Shown: one piece after another, positions 18,699 through 26,815 of the stretch
How positions within the stretch are numbered: position 1 is the stretch's first letter
How the letters are laid out: every line of letters begins with the position of its first letter
Source of the DNA: Syntrophomonadaceae bacterium
GTDB taxonomy: Bacteria > Bacillota > Syntrophomonadia > Syntrophomonadales > Syntrophomonadaceae
Direction of reading: 5' to 3'
DNA length: 64,000 nt
NCBI GenBank assembly: GCA_012520725.1
Contig: JAAYNQ010000067.1
Location: 1 to 64,000 of the forward strand
The notes under the pieces: generated by a model
What the model was told of the DNA's origin: nothing
The model's database searches: none
What the model saw: only the letters and a program-made list of their open reading frames with translations
Made by a program: the position numbers and the translations under genes

Positions 18699-19106
18699 GT
18701 GGATGCACAGAAACCTGAGATAAATACCGAAATGGGTACCATCAGAATAGCTGATGAAGTGGTTTCAACTGTGGCCGGGATTGCTGCAGCAGAGGTTGAA
18801 GGTGTTGCGTCTTTAAGTGGGGGCTGGGGGACTGACTTGGTAGAAAAACTGGGTAGAAAGAACCTGGGCAAAGGTATCAAAGTGGAAGTACTTGATGGAT
18901 CAACCAGTATTGATATATCGATAGTGGTAAAATATGGACATCCCATTCCTGATGTGGCAGAAACTGTGCAGCAAGAGGTTAAGCAATCAGTGGAAACCAT
19001 GACCGGGTTGAATGTAAAAGCAGTAAATGTAAATGTCATAGCGGTAGATATAAAGAAAGAAGAGACGGCGGAAGAAAGCGCAGATGAAGATAGCGTGCTG
19101 GCTTAG
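18699..19106 (+). CDS. Asp23/Gls24 family envelope stress protein
   Basis: Member of the Asp23 (alkaline shock protein 23, DUF322) family; in Staphylococcus Asp23 is tethered to the membrane by AmaP. The 135-residue protein contains the domain from TIRIADEVVSTVAGIAA to the C-terminal VNVIAVDIKKEE, with an acidic tail. TAGGAGG (18684-18690) supports GTG 18699 rather than in-frame upstream codons. The next two genes encode an AmaP-like anchor and a DUF2273 protein, the conserved group in front of nusB. Confidence 0.88.
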   Translation: MDAQKPEINTEMGTIRIADEVVSTVAGIAAAEVEGVASLSGGWGTDLVEKLGRKNLGKGIKVEVLDGSTSIDISIVVKYGHPIPDVAETVQQEVKQSVETMTGLNVKAVNVNVIAVDIKKEETAEESADEDSVLA

Positions 19107-19126
19107 CGGCAGGCTGCGTGAGTTTT

Positions 19127-19154
19127 ATAACCCCCTGTTGCTACAGGGGGTTAT
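19127..19154. promoter_or_regulatory. 12-bp perfect hairpin between asp23-like and amaP-like genes
   Basis: ATAACCCCCTGT (19127-19138) pairs perfectly with ACAGGGGGTTAT (19143-19154) around a 4-nt loop. No T-run follows on the plus strand, so it may be a processing site, mRNA stabiliser or partial attenuator. Its stability is unusual for an 74-bp gap within an operon. Confidence 0.6.
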
Positions 19155-19180
19155 CTGTATTCTGAAAGGAGTGAACATCT

Positions 19181-19729
19181 ATGTCAGGCTTATTAAGGGC
19201 TATACTATTCCTGTACAATCTAATTATTTTGGCTTTGGGAGCTATTCTGGCAGCAGCTGCCCTGGGCCTCATATCATTGACGGCTTACTGGGAAGGCCTG
19301 TTTGCTGCGGTTCAAAACCGCTTAATATTAGGCAGTGCTGGAATAATAATAGTTGTGCTGGCCTTAGTAGTATTCGTAGCTTTTTTCAAACCAGCTCCCC
19401 GGGAAGACGCTATAATAATTGAAAACGTATTAGCAGGACAAATTGCCATGACTGAGGCGGCGGCCAAAGTAATTATTCAAAAAGCGGTTCAGAAAGTGGA
19501 GGGAGTTAAAGAGACCAAGACTTACATAGAAAACCAGTCCCAGGGTCTGATTGTTAATATACATATGATGATTAACCCTGACTTGAGCGTACCCAACTTG
19601 AGTAAGCAGATCCAGGAGGTTATAAAAGAGGATATGCTTAATATTGGAGGGCTGAAAGTAGAGGCGGTGAAGGTTTTAATCGACGACCTGAACAGCAGCA
19701 GAAAGACTGCCGCAGCTATTGCCAAGTAA
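19181..19729 (+). CDS. amaP: Alkaline shock response membrane anchor protein AmaP-like
   Basis: Membrane protein of 182 residues with two N-terminal transmembrane helices (about residues 8-35 and 50-70) and a cytoplasmic C-terminal domain that resembles the Asp23 fold. In characterised Gram-positives this protein recruits Asp23 to the membrane. The start ATG has AAAGGAGTG upstream. It stands between the Asp23-like and the DUF2273-like genes, which supports the assignment. Confidence 0.82.
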   Translation: MSGLLRAILFLYNLIILALGAILAAAALGLISLTAYWEGLFAAVQNRLILGSAGIIIVVLALVVFVAFFKPAPREDAIIIENVLAGQIAMTEAAAKVIIQKAVQKVEGVKETKTYIENQSQGLIVNIHMMINPDLSVPNLSKQIQEVIKEDMLNIGGLKVEAVKVLIDDLNSSRKTAAAIAK

Positions 19730-19742
19730 GGGGGACATTTAT

Positions 19743-19961
19743 ATGTGGGAAAAAATATTATCCGAACTACTGGTAAAACATCGGGGTAAAACAATTGGGG
19801 TTGGCTTGGGTTTGATAGCCAGCATTCTATTAGTAAGCTTCGGTTTTTGGAAAACCCTGTTAATTGTTTTATGTATTGCTCTAGGCTATCTTCTGGGTAA
19901 AAGTGTTGATGATGAGAAAAACATCGAAGAATGGCTCAAAAAATTGTTTAAGGAAAAATAG
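19743..19961 (+). CDS. DUF2273 family small membrane protein
   Basis: A 72-residue protein with two hydrophobic helices (GVGLGLIASILLVSFGFW and LLIVLCIALGYLLG) separated by a short turn, and a charged C-terminus ending in KKLFKEK. It matches the small DUF2273 membrane proteins that accompany Asp23/AmaP genes; function unknown. ATG 19743 follows AAGGGGGAC, which rules out the in-frame upstream TTG. Confidence 0.8.
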   Translation: MWEKILSELLVKHRGKTIGVGLGLIASILLVSFGFWKTLLIVLCIALGYLLGKSVDDEKNIEEWLKKLFKEK

Positions 19962-19981
19962 ATTTTTGGAGAGACAGCAAT

Positions 19982-20389
19982 ATGAGTAGAAGAAAAGCAC
20001 GGGAATATGCCTTTAAAGTATTATTCCAAGTGGATCAGGTAACCGCCAGACCGGTGGATGCTTTAAACTATCTATTGCAGGAATCTGATCTGGCTGAAAA
20101 GGATGTAATTTTTTCGCGGGAATTGATAGCATCAGCGGTAAAAAACCAAAAGGAAATAGATGAAATTATCACCGCCTATGCCAGTGACTGGCCCCTGGAT
20201 AGAATGCCGGCAGTAGATAGGAGTATTATGCGCCTGGCCGTAGGGGAAATGTTGTTCATGAGCAGTGTTGATCCTATTGTGGTTATTGATGAAGCGGTGG
20301 AAATAGCGAAAAGATATGGGGGAGATTCTTCTCCTGCCTACATTAATGCCATCTTGGACCGTTTAGCGGGCCAATCTAAAAGGAGCTAG
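19982..20389 (+). CDS. nusB: Transcription antitermination protein NusB
   Basis: All-helical RNA-binding factor that joins the antitermination complex on rRNA operons by binding boxA with NusE (S10). The 135-residue protein begins with the typical SRRKAREYAFKVLFQ and contains LDRMPAVDRSIMRLAVGEM and GDSSPAYINAILDRL, conserved NusB elements. ATG 19982 follows TTGGAGAG. It begins the widespread nusB-folD-xseA-xseB-ispA order. Confidence 0.96.
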   Translation: MSRRKAREYAFKVLFQVDQVTARPVDALNYLLQESDLAEKDVIFSRELIASAVKNQKEIDEIITAYASDWPLDRMPAVDRSIMRLAVGEMLFMSSVDPIVVIDEAVEIAKRYGGDSSPAYINAILDRLAGQSKRS

Positions 20390-20394
20390 ATATA

Positions 20395-21225
20395 ATGGAA
20401 TTAATAAGCGGAAGCCAGATAGCTGAAGAAATAAAGTCAGCCCTCAGGGTAAAAAACCAAGAGGCCGGGATTATACCCCAGCTGGAGGTGGTTCTAGTGG
20501 GGGAAAATGAAGAAAGCAAGGTCTACGTGAACTTAAAAGAGAAAGCTGCCCTGAGCATATCAGCCAGGACCAGTATCAGGCAGCTTCCTGCCAGTATAAG
20601 CAAAGAAGGACTCCTGGCGGTAATTGCTGAAGCCAATAATGATCCGGCTATTGACGGTATTATAATTCAACTACCCCTGCCCCAGGATCTTAGTCCCTAT
20701 CAGGATGAGTTTCTGGAGGCCATAAAGACCGAAAAAGATGTAGATGGGTTTAATCCTATTAATAGAGGGACATTAATAGCTGGCCAGGCTGAGTTTGTCA
20801 GCTGTGCTGCTCTGGCCTGCATGGAGATCATTAACCGTTACCCACCCCCAGGGAAAAATGCGGTTTTAGTAGGGGATTCATTTGATTTAATACTACCTTT
20901 GGCCATAAGCTTGGTTAGGGAAGATTTTAATGTGTCAGTGATAAAGGAATACCAAGCAGGATTAGTCCAAACGGCTGATTTATTAGTAGTTGAAAAAGGC
21001 CAGGCCGGTATAGTTAAAGGACAAGACCTGCGGGAGGGGATGCTGGTCATAGATGCCGGCTTCCACTGGGAAAAGGGAAAGACCCTGGGCAATGTTGACA
21101 AGGATTCCTGCTCGGACCTAAACGGCTATCTGCTGCCGGTACCCGGAGGTTTAGGGCCCATGCTTATAGCCAAGCTGATGGAGAATCTGAGTCAAGCCGC
21201 GTTTAAGAATAGGAGCAGTTCATGA
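20395..21225 (+). CDS. folD: Divergent FolD (methylene-THF dehydrogenase/methenyl-THF cyclohydrolase)
   Basis: FolD interconverts 5,10-methylene-THF, 5,10-methenyl-THF and 10-formyl-THF. In this 276-residue copy the folate/cyclohydrolase residues are present: Tyr44 and Lys48 (VYVNLKEK), Gln92 (IIIQLPLP) and Asp117 (EKDVDGFNP). The C-terminal LPVPGGLGPM also fits. The dinucleotide side is unusual: the normal GRSxxVGxP is replaced by GDSFDLILP, the HSxT strand by VIKEYQ, and the PCTPxG motif by SCAALA. It sits in the standard place between nusB and xseA. Family is secure; NADP-dependent dehydrogenase activity is doubtful. Confidence 0.85.
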   Translation: MELISGSQIAEEIKSALRVKNQEAGIIPQLEVVLVGENEESKVYVNLKEKAALSISARTSIRQLPASISKEGLLAVIAEANNDPAIDGIIIQLPLPQDLSPYQDEFLEAIKTEKDVDGFNPINRGTLIAGQAEFVSCAALACMEIINRYPPPGKNAVLVGDSFDLILPLAISLVREDFNVSVIKEYQAGLVQTADLLVVEKGQAGIVKGQDLREGMLVIDAGFHWEKGKTLGNVDKDSCSDLNGYLLPVPGGLGPMLIAKLMENLSQAAFKNRSSS

Positions 21226-22445
21226 AGGCTTTTATCACGGTCAGTGAGTTGAATGAGTATATTGGCAATCTTCTGGCCCGGGACGATTTTTTATCCGACT
21301 TTTGGATAAAGGGTGAGATCTCAGGCTTCAAGTATTATCGTCAATCAGGCCATATGTACTTTAATTTGAAAGACCGGCAGGCTGCAGTCAGCTGTGTAAT
21401 GTTTAGGAGTCGCAACCAGGGGCTAAAATTCCAATTGGAGGATGGCCTGGAAGTGCTGGCCCGGGTATATGTCTCAGTTTACCCCCGGCAGGGAAAATAC
21501 CAGGTCTATGTGCAGGAAATGCAGCCCTATGGCAAAGGCGGCTGGTATCTGCAATTGGAGCAATTGAAAAAAAAGCTGGAAGCAGCAGGTTATTTTCTCA
21601 GCGAAAAGAAAAAAGCCATACCACCCTGGGTGAATTGTGTGGGTATAGTCACTTCCCAGGATGGGGCTGCCTTAAAGGATATATTACGGGTAATCAGGCA
21701 AAGGCACCCGGGCTGTGAAGTGATTCTGGTTCACAGTTCTGTACAGGGGGAAACTGCTCCATCGGAATTGGCTGAAGGAATTCGATTGATTAATGCCTAT
21801 GGACGAGCTCAGGTTATAATTATTGGCCGAGGGGGAGGTTCCCTGGAGGACCTGATGGCTTTTAACAGCGAAACGGTGGTGAAAGCAATTTTTGAGTCTG
21901 CTATACCAGTGATTTCTGCAGTAGGCCATGAAATAGATTTTAGTCTGGCCGATCTGGCCGCTGACCTGCGGGCAGCTACCCCTACCCAGGCAGCCAGCCT
22001 GGCGGTGCCTGACATCAGGCAGCTAAACCATGAACTGATGAAACATACTCAAAGAATGAAGCGGCTGATGGAACAAAAACTGGGACAATACAGTGAAACT
22101 CTGGACCGGCTTATGCTGGAGAGGGTATGGAAAGAACCTGATCTTATAATTAAGGAAAAGAAAAGGAAAGTAGCCGAACAGCAAGAGCGGATGAACCGCC
22201 AGATGGCTGATTGCCTGCAACTCAGCTACCACAGGTATTCCATGGCGGTAGAAGCCCTGGATAAGTTGAGTCCCTTAAAGGTCTTGAAGAGAGGATATGC
22301 AGTAGCTTATAAAAAGGGCAGCTTAATGACTGGAGTGGGTGGAACAGAAATAGGCGACTACCTGGACTTGGTATTTAACGACGGTAAATTAGGGGTTGTG
22401 GTAGGAAGCAAGGAGATGGTGGCAGATGAAAAAAATAAAATTTGA
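21222..22445 (+). CDS. xseA: Exodeoxyribonuclease VII large subunit
   Basis: Catalytic subunit of exonuclease VII, which degrades single-stranded DNA to oligonucleotides. The 407-residue protein starts with an OB-fold (TVSELNEYIGNLL, WIKGEISGFKYYRQSGHMYFNLKD), followed by the nuclease core with IIIGRGGGSLEDLMAFN and VISAVGHEIDFSLADLAADLRAATPTQAA-type segment, then a long coiled coil. Its start overlaps the folD stop (ATGA) and its end overlaps xseB by 20 bases. Confidence 0.95.
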   Translation: MKAFITVSELNEYIGNLLARDDFLSDFWIKGEISGFKYYRQSGHMYFNLKDRQAAVSCVMFRSRNQGLKFQLEDGLEVLARVYVSVYPRQGKYQVYVQEMQPYGKGGWYLQLEQLKKKLEAAGYFLSEKKKAIPPWVNCVGIVTSQDGAALKDILRVIRQRHPGCEVILVHSSVQGETAPSELAEGIRLINAYGRAQVIIIGRGGGSLEDLMAFNSETVVKAIFESAIPVISAVGHEIDFSLADLAADLRAATPTQAASLAVPDIRQLNHELMKHTQRMKRLMEQKLGQYSETLDRLMLERVWKEPDLIIKEKKRKVAEQQERMNRQMADCLQLSYHRYSMAVEALDKLSPLKVLKRGYAVAYKKGSLMTGVGGTEIGDYLDLVFNDGKLGVVVGSKEMVADEKNKI

Positions 22446-22650
22446 AGATGCCCTGAAGAGATTGGAAGCCATTGTAGATAAGCTGGAATCGGGAGCCCTG
22501 GATCTGGAAGATTCTATAAAATTATACGAAGAAGGAATTGATTTATCCGTATATTGCCAGAAACAACTGAATCAGGCCGAAGGTAAAATACAAAGGTTGA
22601 TGAAAAAGCTGGATGGAGATTTGGAGGCTATGGAATTAGAAGATTTATAG
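22426..22650 (+). CDS. xseB: Exodeoxyribonuclease VII small subunit
   Basis: Small helical subunit of exonuclease VII that binds along the XseA coiled coil. The 74-residue product has the family signature KFEDALKRLEAIVDKLESG and LEDSIKLYEEGIDL. The start lies inside the xseA 3' end, giving the usual coupled translation. Confidence 0.94.
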   Translation: MKKIKFEDALKRLEAIVDKLESGALDLEDSIKLYEEGIDLSVYCQKQLNQAEGKIQRLMKKLDGDLEAMELEDL

Positions 22651-22684
22651 GGACAGGAATTATATTTAATGGGGTTATGTAAAT

Positions 22685-23587
22685 ATGATAAATACTGGAA
22701 GTTTCCTAAATCAACTCAAGGTTCGAAAAGAATATGTGGAAAGATGTTTGATGGAGTTTTTGCCTCCAGCCAGCACTTATCCCCCCCTAATTCATGAAGC
22801 TATGCATTATGCCGTATTTAATGGGGGGAAAAGGCTCAGGCCCATTATGGTTTTTGAAGGAGCCGTTTTGGGGGGAGCGGATAAGGAGCAGGTGATTCCT
22901 GCGGCTTGTGCCCTGGAGTTGATTCATAGCTATTCATTGGTTCACGATGATCTGCCGGCTATGGATAATGATGAAATGCGCCGGGGGAAGCCCACCTGTC
23001 ATATAGTATACGGAGAGGCCAATGCCATTTTGACCGGGGATGCTCTTTTGACCGCCGCTTTTGAGTTGCTGGCAGAAAACGCCAGGGTAGCTAGGGTTAA
23101 GGCCGAAAATCTACTTCGAGCTATTCAAACCGTGGCTATGGCAGCCGGGAGCAGGGGAATGATTGGGGGGCAGGTACTGGATCTCCAGTCAGAAGGGGTT
23201 GAATTGGATTTTTCAACCCTGGAAAAACTGCATAGTCTAAAGACCGGGCAGCTATTTCGAGCCGCTTTAACTACCGGAGCTATTCTAAGTGGTATGGAGG
23301 AAGCAGGAATTGCAGCTTTGGATGAATATGCCAAGAGTTTTGGTATGGCTTTTCAGATTACCGATGACATACTTGATGTAACAGGCAATCAGGATTTGAT
23401 TGGGAAACCACTGGGAAGCGATGAAAAAAACCACAAAAGCACCTATGTTAGTCTCTTGGGAATGGACCAATCTTGCAGGTTGGCCCAGGATGCGGTGGAA
23501 TCCTGCCTGAAGGCCTTGAATTATTTTGGTCCTGAGGCTGACTTTTTAAGAGAATTGGCTTCTTATACCTTAAATAGACAAAATTAG
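22685..23587 (+). CDS. ispA: Polyprenyl (farnesyl) diphosphate synthase
   Basis: Trans-prenyltransferase that condenses isopentenyl diphosphate with allylic diphosphates to C15 or longer products. The 300-residue protein has the first Asp-rich motif DDLPAMDNDEMRRG and the second DDILD near residue 220, and GGKRLRP near the N-terminus. The two residues between the Asp pairs are LP, as in bacterial FPP synthases. It lies just upstream of the OLE RNA and one gene before dxs, a conserved isoprenoid cluster. Confidence 0.94.
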   Translation: MINTGSFLNQLKVRKEYVERCLMEFLPPASTYPPLIHEAMHYAVFNGGKRLRPIMVFEGAVLGGADKEQVIPAACALELIHSYSLVHDDLPAMDNDEMRRGKPTCHIVYGEANAILTGDALLTAAFELLAENARVARVKAENLLRAIQTVAMAAGSRGMIGGQVLDLQSEGVELDFSTLEKLHSLKTGQLFRAALTTGAILSGMEEAGIAALDEYAKSFGMAFQITDDILDVTGNQDLIGKPLGSDEKNHKSTYVSLLGMDQSCRLAQDAVESCLKALNYFGPEADFLRELASYTLNRQN

Positions 23588-23698
23588 TTTACCCGCCTTG
23601 CCCCCAAGTTCATAAAAATGGCTTATGGCTCTTGGATTTATATAAAAGATCCCCTTTTCAATGACTGGCATGGAGGCCCTATGCTATGTTATAATCAT

Positions 23699-24300
23699 GG
23701 ATGAATAGGAAACTGGCAAAAGGTTGCAGTATTCTAGTCAGCCCTATTGGTTTTGAAGACGGGGCTAAAAATCCGTTAAGGGCACATCGATGAAGCTTCT
23801 GGTGTTGGCTTTTGACGCCCAGTCGGGGGTCATCGCTGGGAGTTAAGGGTCTGGGGGCTATCCGCAAAGGCATGCGGTGATGACCCTCAAATCCGTGGAG
23901 GCTCATTTCTTAGCTTAAGGAATGAGAAAACCTGCATTCCGGTAGAAGCTGGGTGCAGTGTAGCCTGCCTTGAGTGGAGGCGGCGAATGAACGTAAGAAG
24001 GGCGATTTTTCCTCGGCCAAGGAACCGTCGTCTGTTCTGAAACCGTCGGCTGCAAAAGAGGCTAGAAGCTGGTGTGGGCTGTTGAGGAAAACTCCTAGAC
24101 TGAATGCAACTTGCGCATGGTTTATCGAGGATTAAAGTGTGTACTTAGTGGTAATCCAGTTCTATTTTCGGTGACGAAATAGGGTGGACGTAAAGGGAAA
24201 CCGCCCTTTTGGCAACAAAAGGGAGATCTGCCGGGAAAACCTGCTGGACCTATGTCGCAGCGTTTACTCGATGAACAACCTTTTGCCAGGCCCGTTTTAC
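23699..24300 (+). ncRNA. ole: OLE RNA (ornate large extremophilic RNA)
   Basis: About 600 nt of structured, non-coding sequence between ispA and a membrane protein gene, the exact setting of OLE RNA in other Firmicutes. The ends form a perfect 14-bp closing helix: CTGGCAAAAGGTTG (23713-23726) with CAACCTTTTGCCAG (24276-24289). Inside are GNRA-capped hairpins, for example CCCTTTTG-GCAA-CAAAAGGG (24204-24223) and one capped by GTGA near 24170. TATAAT at 23690-23695 may be its own -10. The downstream gene encodes the OLE-associated protein OapA, and dxs follows. The identification rests on context, length and structure; the exact ends are estimates. Confidence 0.85.
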
Positions 24301-24317
24301 TGGGGGATATTTAAGAG

Positions 24318-24890
24318 TTGAGTGGCCAGACTAAAAAAAACATATTGATATCTGGATTTCTAGTAGCTTTTATCACATTCTTTATGGCTCTTTTGGTCAG
24401 CCTGGGGTCAGAGGCTCTGGTAAGAGCTGTAAACAATGTGCTGGTGGCATTAATATTGCTGCTGGCTATTATTTTTCTGGGGATATTTTTTGATATAATA
24501 GGAACTGCAGCGACTGCTGCTGAATTGCCGCCTTTTAATGCCAGGGCGGCTAAAAAAATATTTGGAGCCAAACAAGGGGTAAGACTGATTCATAATGCAG
24601 ATATAGTTGCCAACTTCTGCAATGATGTTGTTGGTGATATAGCAGGAACCCTAAGTGGAGCTATTGGAGCCGGCATAGTAATTACTTTAATCCAGCAGAT
24701 TCCTGCTGCCGATGTGGTTTTGGCGGGAGCGGTGATGACCAGCATGATTGCTGCCCTAACCGTGGGTGGAAAAGCCATAGGAAAAAAAATCGCGGTGAGA
24801 AATGCCGATAGTATAATATTTAAAGCCGCTAAAATAGTAGCCTGGGGAGAAGAGCTTAGCGGCCTGGAATTATTTAAGAGTAGAAAGTGA
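24318..24890 (+). CDS. oapA: OLE-associated membrane protein OapA
   Basis: Membrane protein of 190 residues with about four hydrophobic segments (around 8-30, 40-60, 115-132 and 140-155). Between them lies a loop with DIIGTAATAAELPPFNARA and HNADIVANFCNDVVGDIAG, rich in conserved polar residues. In Bacillus halodurans OapA binds OLE RNA and places the complex at the membrane; loss affects cold, alcohol and Mg2+-related stress. It starts at TTG 24318, 28 bases after the OLE closing helix, with GGGGGA upstream. The stop overlaps an alternative dxs start. Confidence 0.85.
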   Translation: MSGQTKKNILISGFLVAFITFFMALLVSLGSEALVRAVNNVLVALILLLAIIFLGIFFDIIGTAATAAELPPFNARAAKKIFGAKQGVRLIHNADIVANFCNDVVGDIAGTLSGAIGAGIVITLIQQIPAADVVLAGAVMTSMIAALTVGGKAIGKKIAVRNADSIIFKAAKIVAWGEELSGLELFKSRK

Positions 24891-24898
24891 GTCTTATT

Positions 24899-26815
24899 AT
24901 GCCAGGAATACTTGAAAGGGTTAAATGCTCCGAGGACTTAAAAAAATTAACTATCAAGGAAATGAACGTCTTGGCAGCTGAAATAAGAGAGTTGCTGATA
25001 ACCAGCGTATCCCGCTGTGGAGGGCACCTGGCTCCTAATTTAGGGGTAGTTGAATTGAGCATAGCCTTACACTATGTTTTCAATACCGCCCAGGACCGGG
25101 TAATTTGGGATGTAGGTCACCAGAGTTATGTACATAAAATCCTTACCGGGCGTAAAGACCTTATGTCCACTTTAAGACAATACGGAGGTTTAAGCGGATT
25201 TCCCAAAAGCGAAGAATCAATCCACGATGCCTTTAACACTGGTCACAGTAGCACCTCCATTTCTGCCGCTCTAGGCATGGCTGTGGCTCGGGATTTGCAA
25301 GAAGAGGATTACTCAGTGGTAGCTGTAATAGGCGACGGAGCCTTAACCGGTGGTATGGCCTTCGAGGCCTTAAACCATGCCGGAATTGAGGGGCGCGATC
25401 TGATAGTGGTTCTAAATGACAATGAAATGTCCATTTCAAAAAATGTTGGAGCCATGTCCGGCTACTTGAACCGACTACGTACAGATCCATCCTATTCCCG
25501 CACCAAGGAGGAAATCGAGCACCATCTAATGCGGATTCCCGGTATCGGTCCCAACATTGCCCGGGCGGCCGGAAAATTCAAAGATTTGATAAAGTATTTG
25601 ATGGTGCCCGGGATCTGGTTTGAAGAACTGGGTTTTACTTATATAGGACCGGTGAACGGTCACGATTTGGATGAGCTTTTGCCAGTGCTGAAAAATGCCA
25701 GAAGAATGAAGGGGCCCATTTTTATACACGTGATAACCGAAAAAGGACGAGGATATGAGCCTGCTCGCCAGGATCCAGGAACCTTTCATGGGGTAGGGCC
25801 TTTTGATATTAGCACTGGTAAGACTTTTAAGAAAGCCATTAAAACCTATACTGAGATATTTGGAGAATATATGGTAGAGCGGGCCCGGACTGACAGCAAG
25901 CTGGTAACCATCACGGCGGCTATGGCTAATGGCACTGGATTAAGCGAATTTGCCTGCTGTTATCCGGAGCGCTTTTTCGATACCGGTATATGTGAGCAGC
26001 ATGCGGTTACCCTGGCCGCAGGTATGGCTAAAGCTGGGCTTAGGCCGGTAGTAGCTATCTATTCCACCTTTTTGCAGCGAGCCTATGACCAGATAATCCA
26101 CGATGTAGCCCTGCAAAGACTACCGGTGATTTTTGCTATTGACCGGGCTGGCCTGGTAGGGGAAGATGGACCAACTCACCACGGGGTTTTCGATTTGGCC
26201 TATTTGAGAAGCATTCCGGAGTTAACTTTAATGGCTCCGTCTAATGAAAACGAACTACTGGACATGCTCCATACTGCATTCACCATCAATGGACCAGTTG
26301 CCATACGTTACCCACGCGGTGCCGGGGAAGGGGTAGAGATAAGCCGGACCAGGCAGCTCTTGCCGGTGGGGGAAGCCCATCTAATGAAAAAGGGCCAGGA
26401 TTTAGCTATTATGGCCATTGGCCGGGGGGTAAGCATAGCCTGCCAAGTAGCCCGCCTATTAGAACAAAAAGGAATCAGCACTCTCCTGGTGGATGCCAGA
26501 TTTGTTAAACCCCTGGATATTTCTATGATTACTGATATTGGGGCTAAATACCAGAGATTGGTCACCATTGAAGACAATTGTATAAAGGGAGGCTTTGGTA
26601 GCGCCGTTTTGGAAGCTTTGGCCGAAACCAAGCAGCAGCTTGATGTATTGCGTATAGGGATACCGGATGAATTTATTGAACATGGAAAAGTGGAACTATT
26701 GTTTAACTACTTGGATATGGATGAGGTATCCATAGTGGAAAGCATTATAAATAAATGGCCAGAACTATTGAGTTATAGCAGGGAATTGGGGTTGTTGAAT
26801 TTTGGGCAAAATTAG
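24899..26815 (+). CDS. dxs: 1-deoxy-D-xylulose-5-phosphate synthase
   Basis: Thiamine-diphosphate enzyme for the first step of the MEP isoprenoid pathway: pyruvate plus glyceraldehyde-3-phosphate to DXP. The 638-residue protein shows the cofactor motif GDGALTGGMAFEALNHAG, the N-terminal GGHLAPNLGVVELSIALH, and the central DRAGLVGEDGPTHHG. ATG 24899 is chosen by family alignment; GTG 24887, overlapping oapA, is an alternative because neither has a strong Shine-Dalgarno. The gene overlaps the next by 14 bases. Confidence 0.94.
   Translation: MPGILERVKCSEDLKKLTIKEMNVLAAEIRELLITSVSRCGGHLAPNLGVVELSIALHYVFNTAQDRVIWDVGHQSYVHKILTGRKDLMSTLRQYGGLSGFPKSEESIHDAFNTGHSSTSISAALGMAVARDLQEEDYSVVAVIGDGALTGGMAFEALNHAGIEGRDLIVVLNDNEMSISKNVGAMSGYLNRLRTDPSYSRTKEEIEHHLMRIPGIGPNIARAAGKFKDLIKYLMVPGIWFEELGFTYIGPVNGHDLDELLPVLKNARRMKGPIFIHVITEKGRGYEPARQDPGTFHGVGPFDISTGKTFKKAIKTYTEIFGEYMVERARTDSKLVTITAAMANGTGLSEFACCYPERFFDTGICEQHAVTLAAGMAKAGLRPVVAIYSTFLQRAYDQIIHDVALQRLPVIFAIDRAGLVGEDGPTHHGVFDLAYLRSIPELTLMAPSNENELLDMLHTAFTINGPVAIRYPRGAGEGVEISRTRQLLPVGEAHLMKKGQDLAIMAIGRGVSIACQVARLLEQKGISTLLVDARFVKPLDISMITDIGAKYQRLVTIEDNCIKGGFGSAVLEALAETKQQLDVLRIGIPDEFIEHGKVELLFNYLDMDEVSIVESIINKWPELLSYSRELGLLNFGQN

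Noticed and set aside
23679-23906. Minus-strand open frame of 75 codons inside the OLE region
   Set aside because: It lies on the opposite strand of a structured RNA and has no ribosome-binding site; the pairing pattern explains the sequence better.
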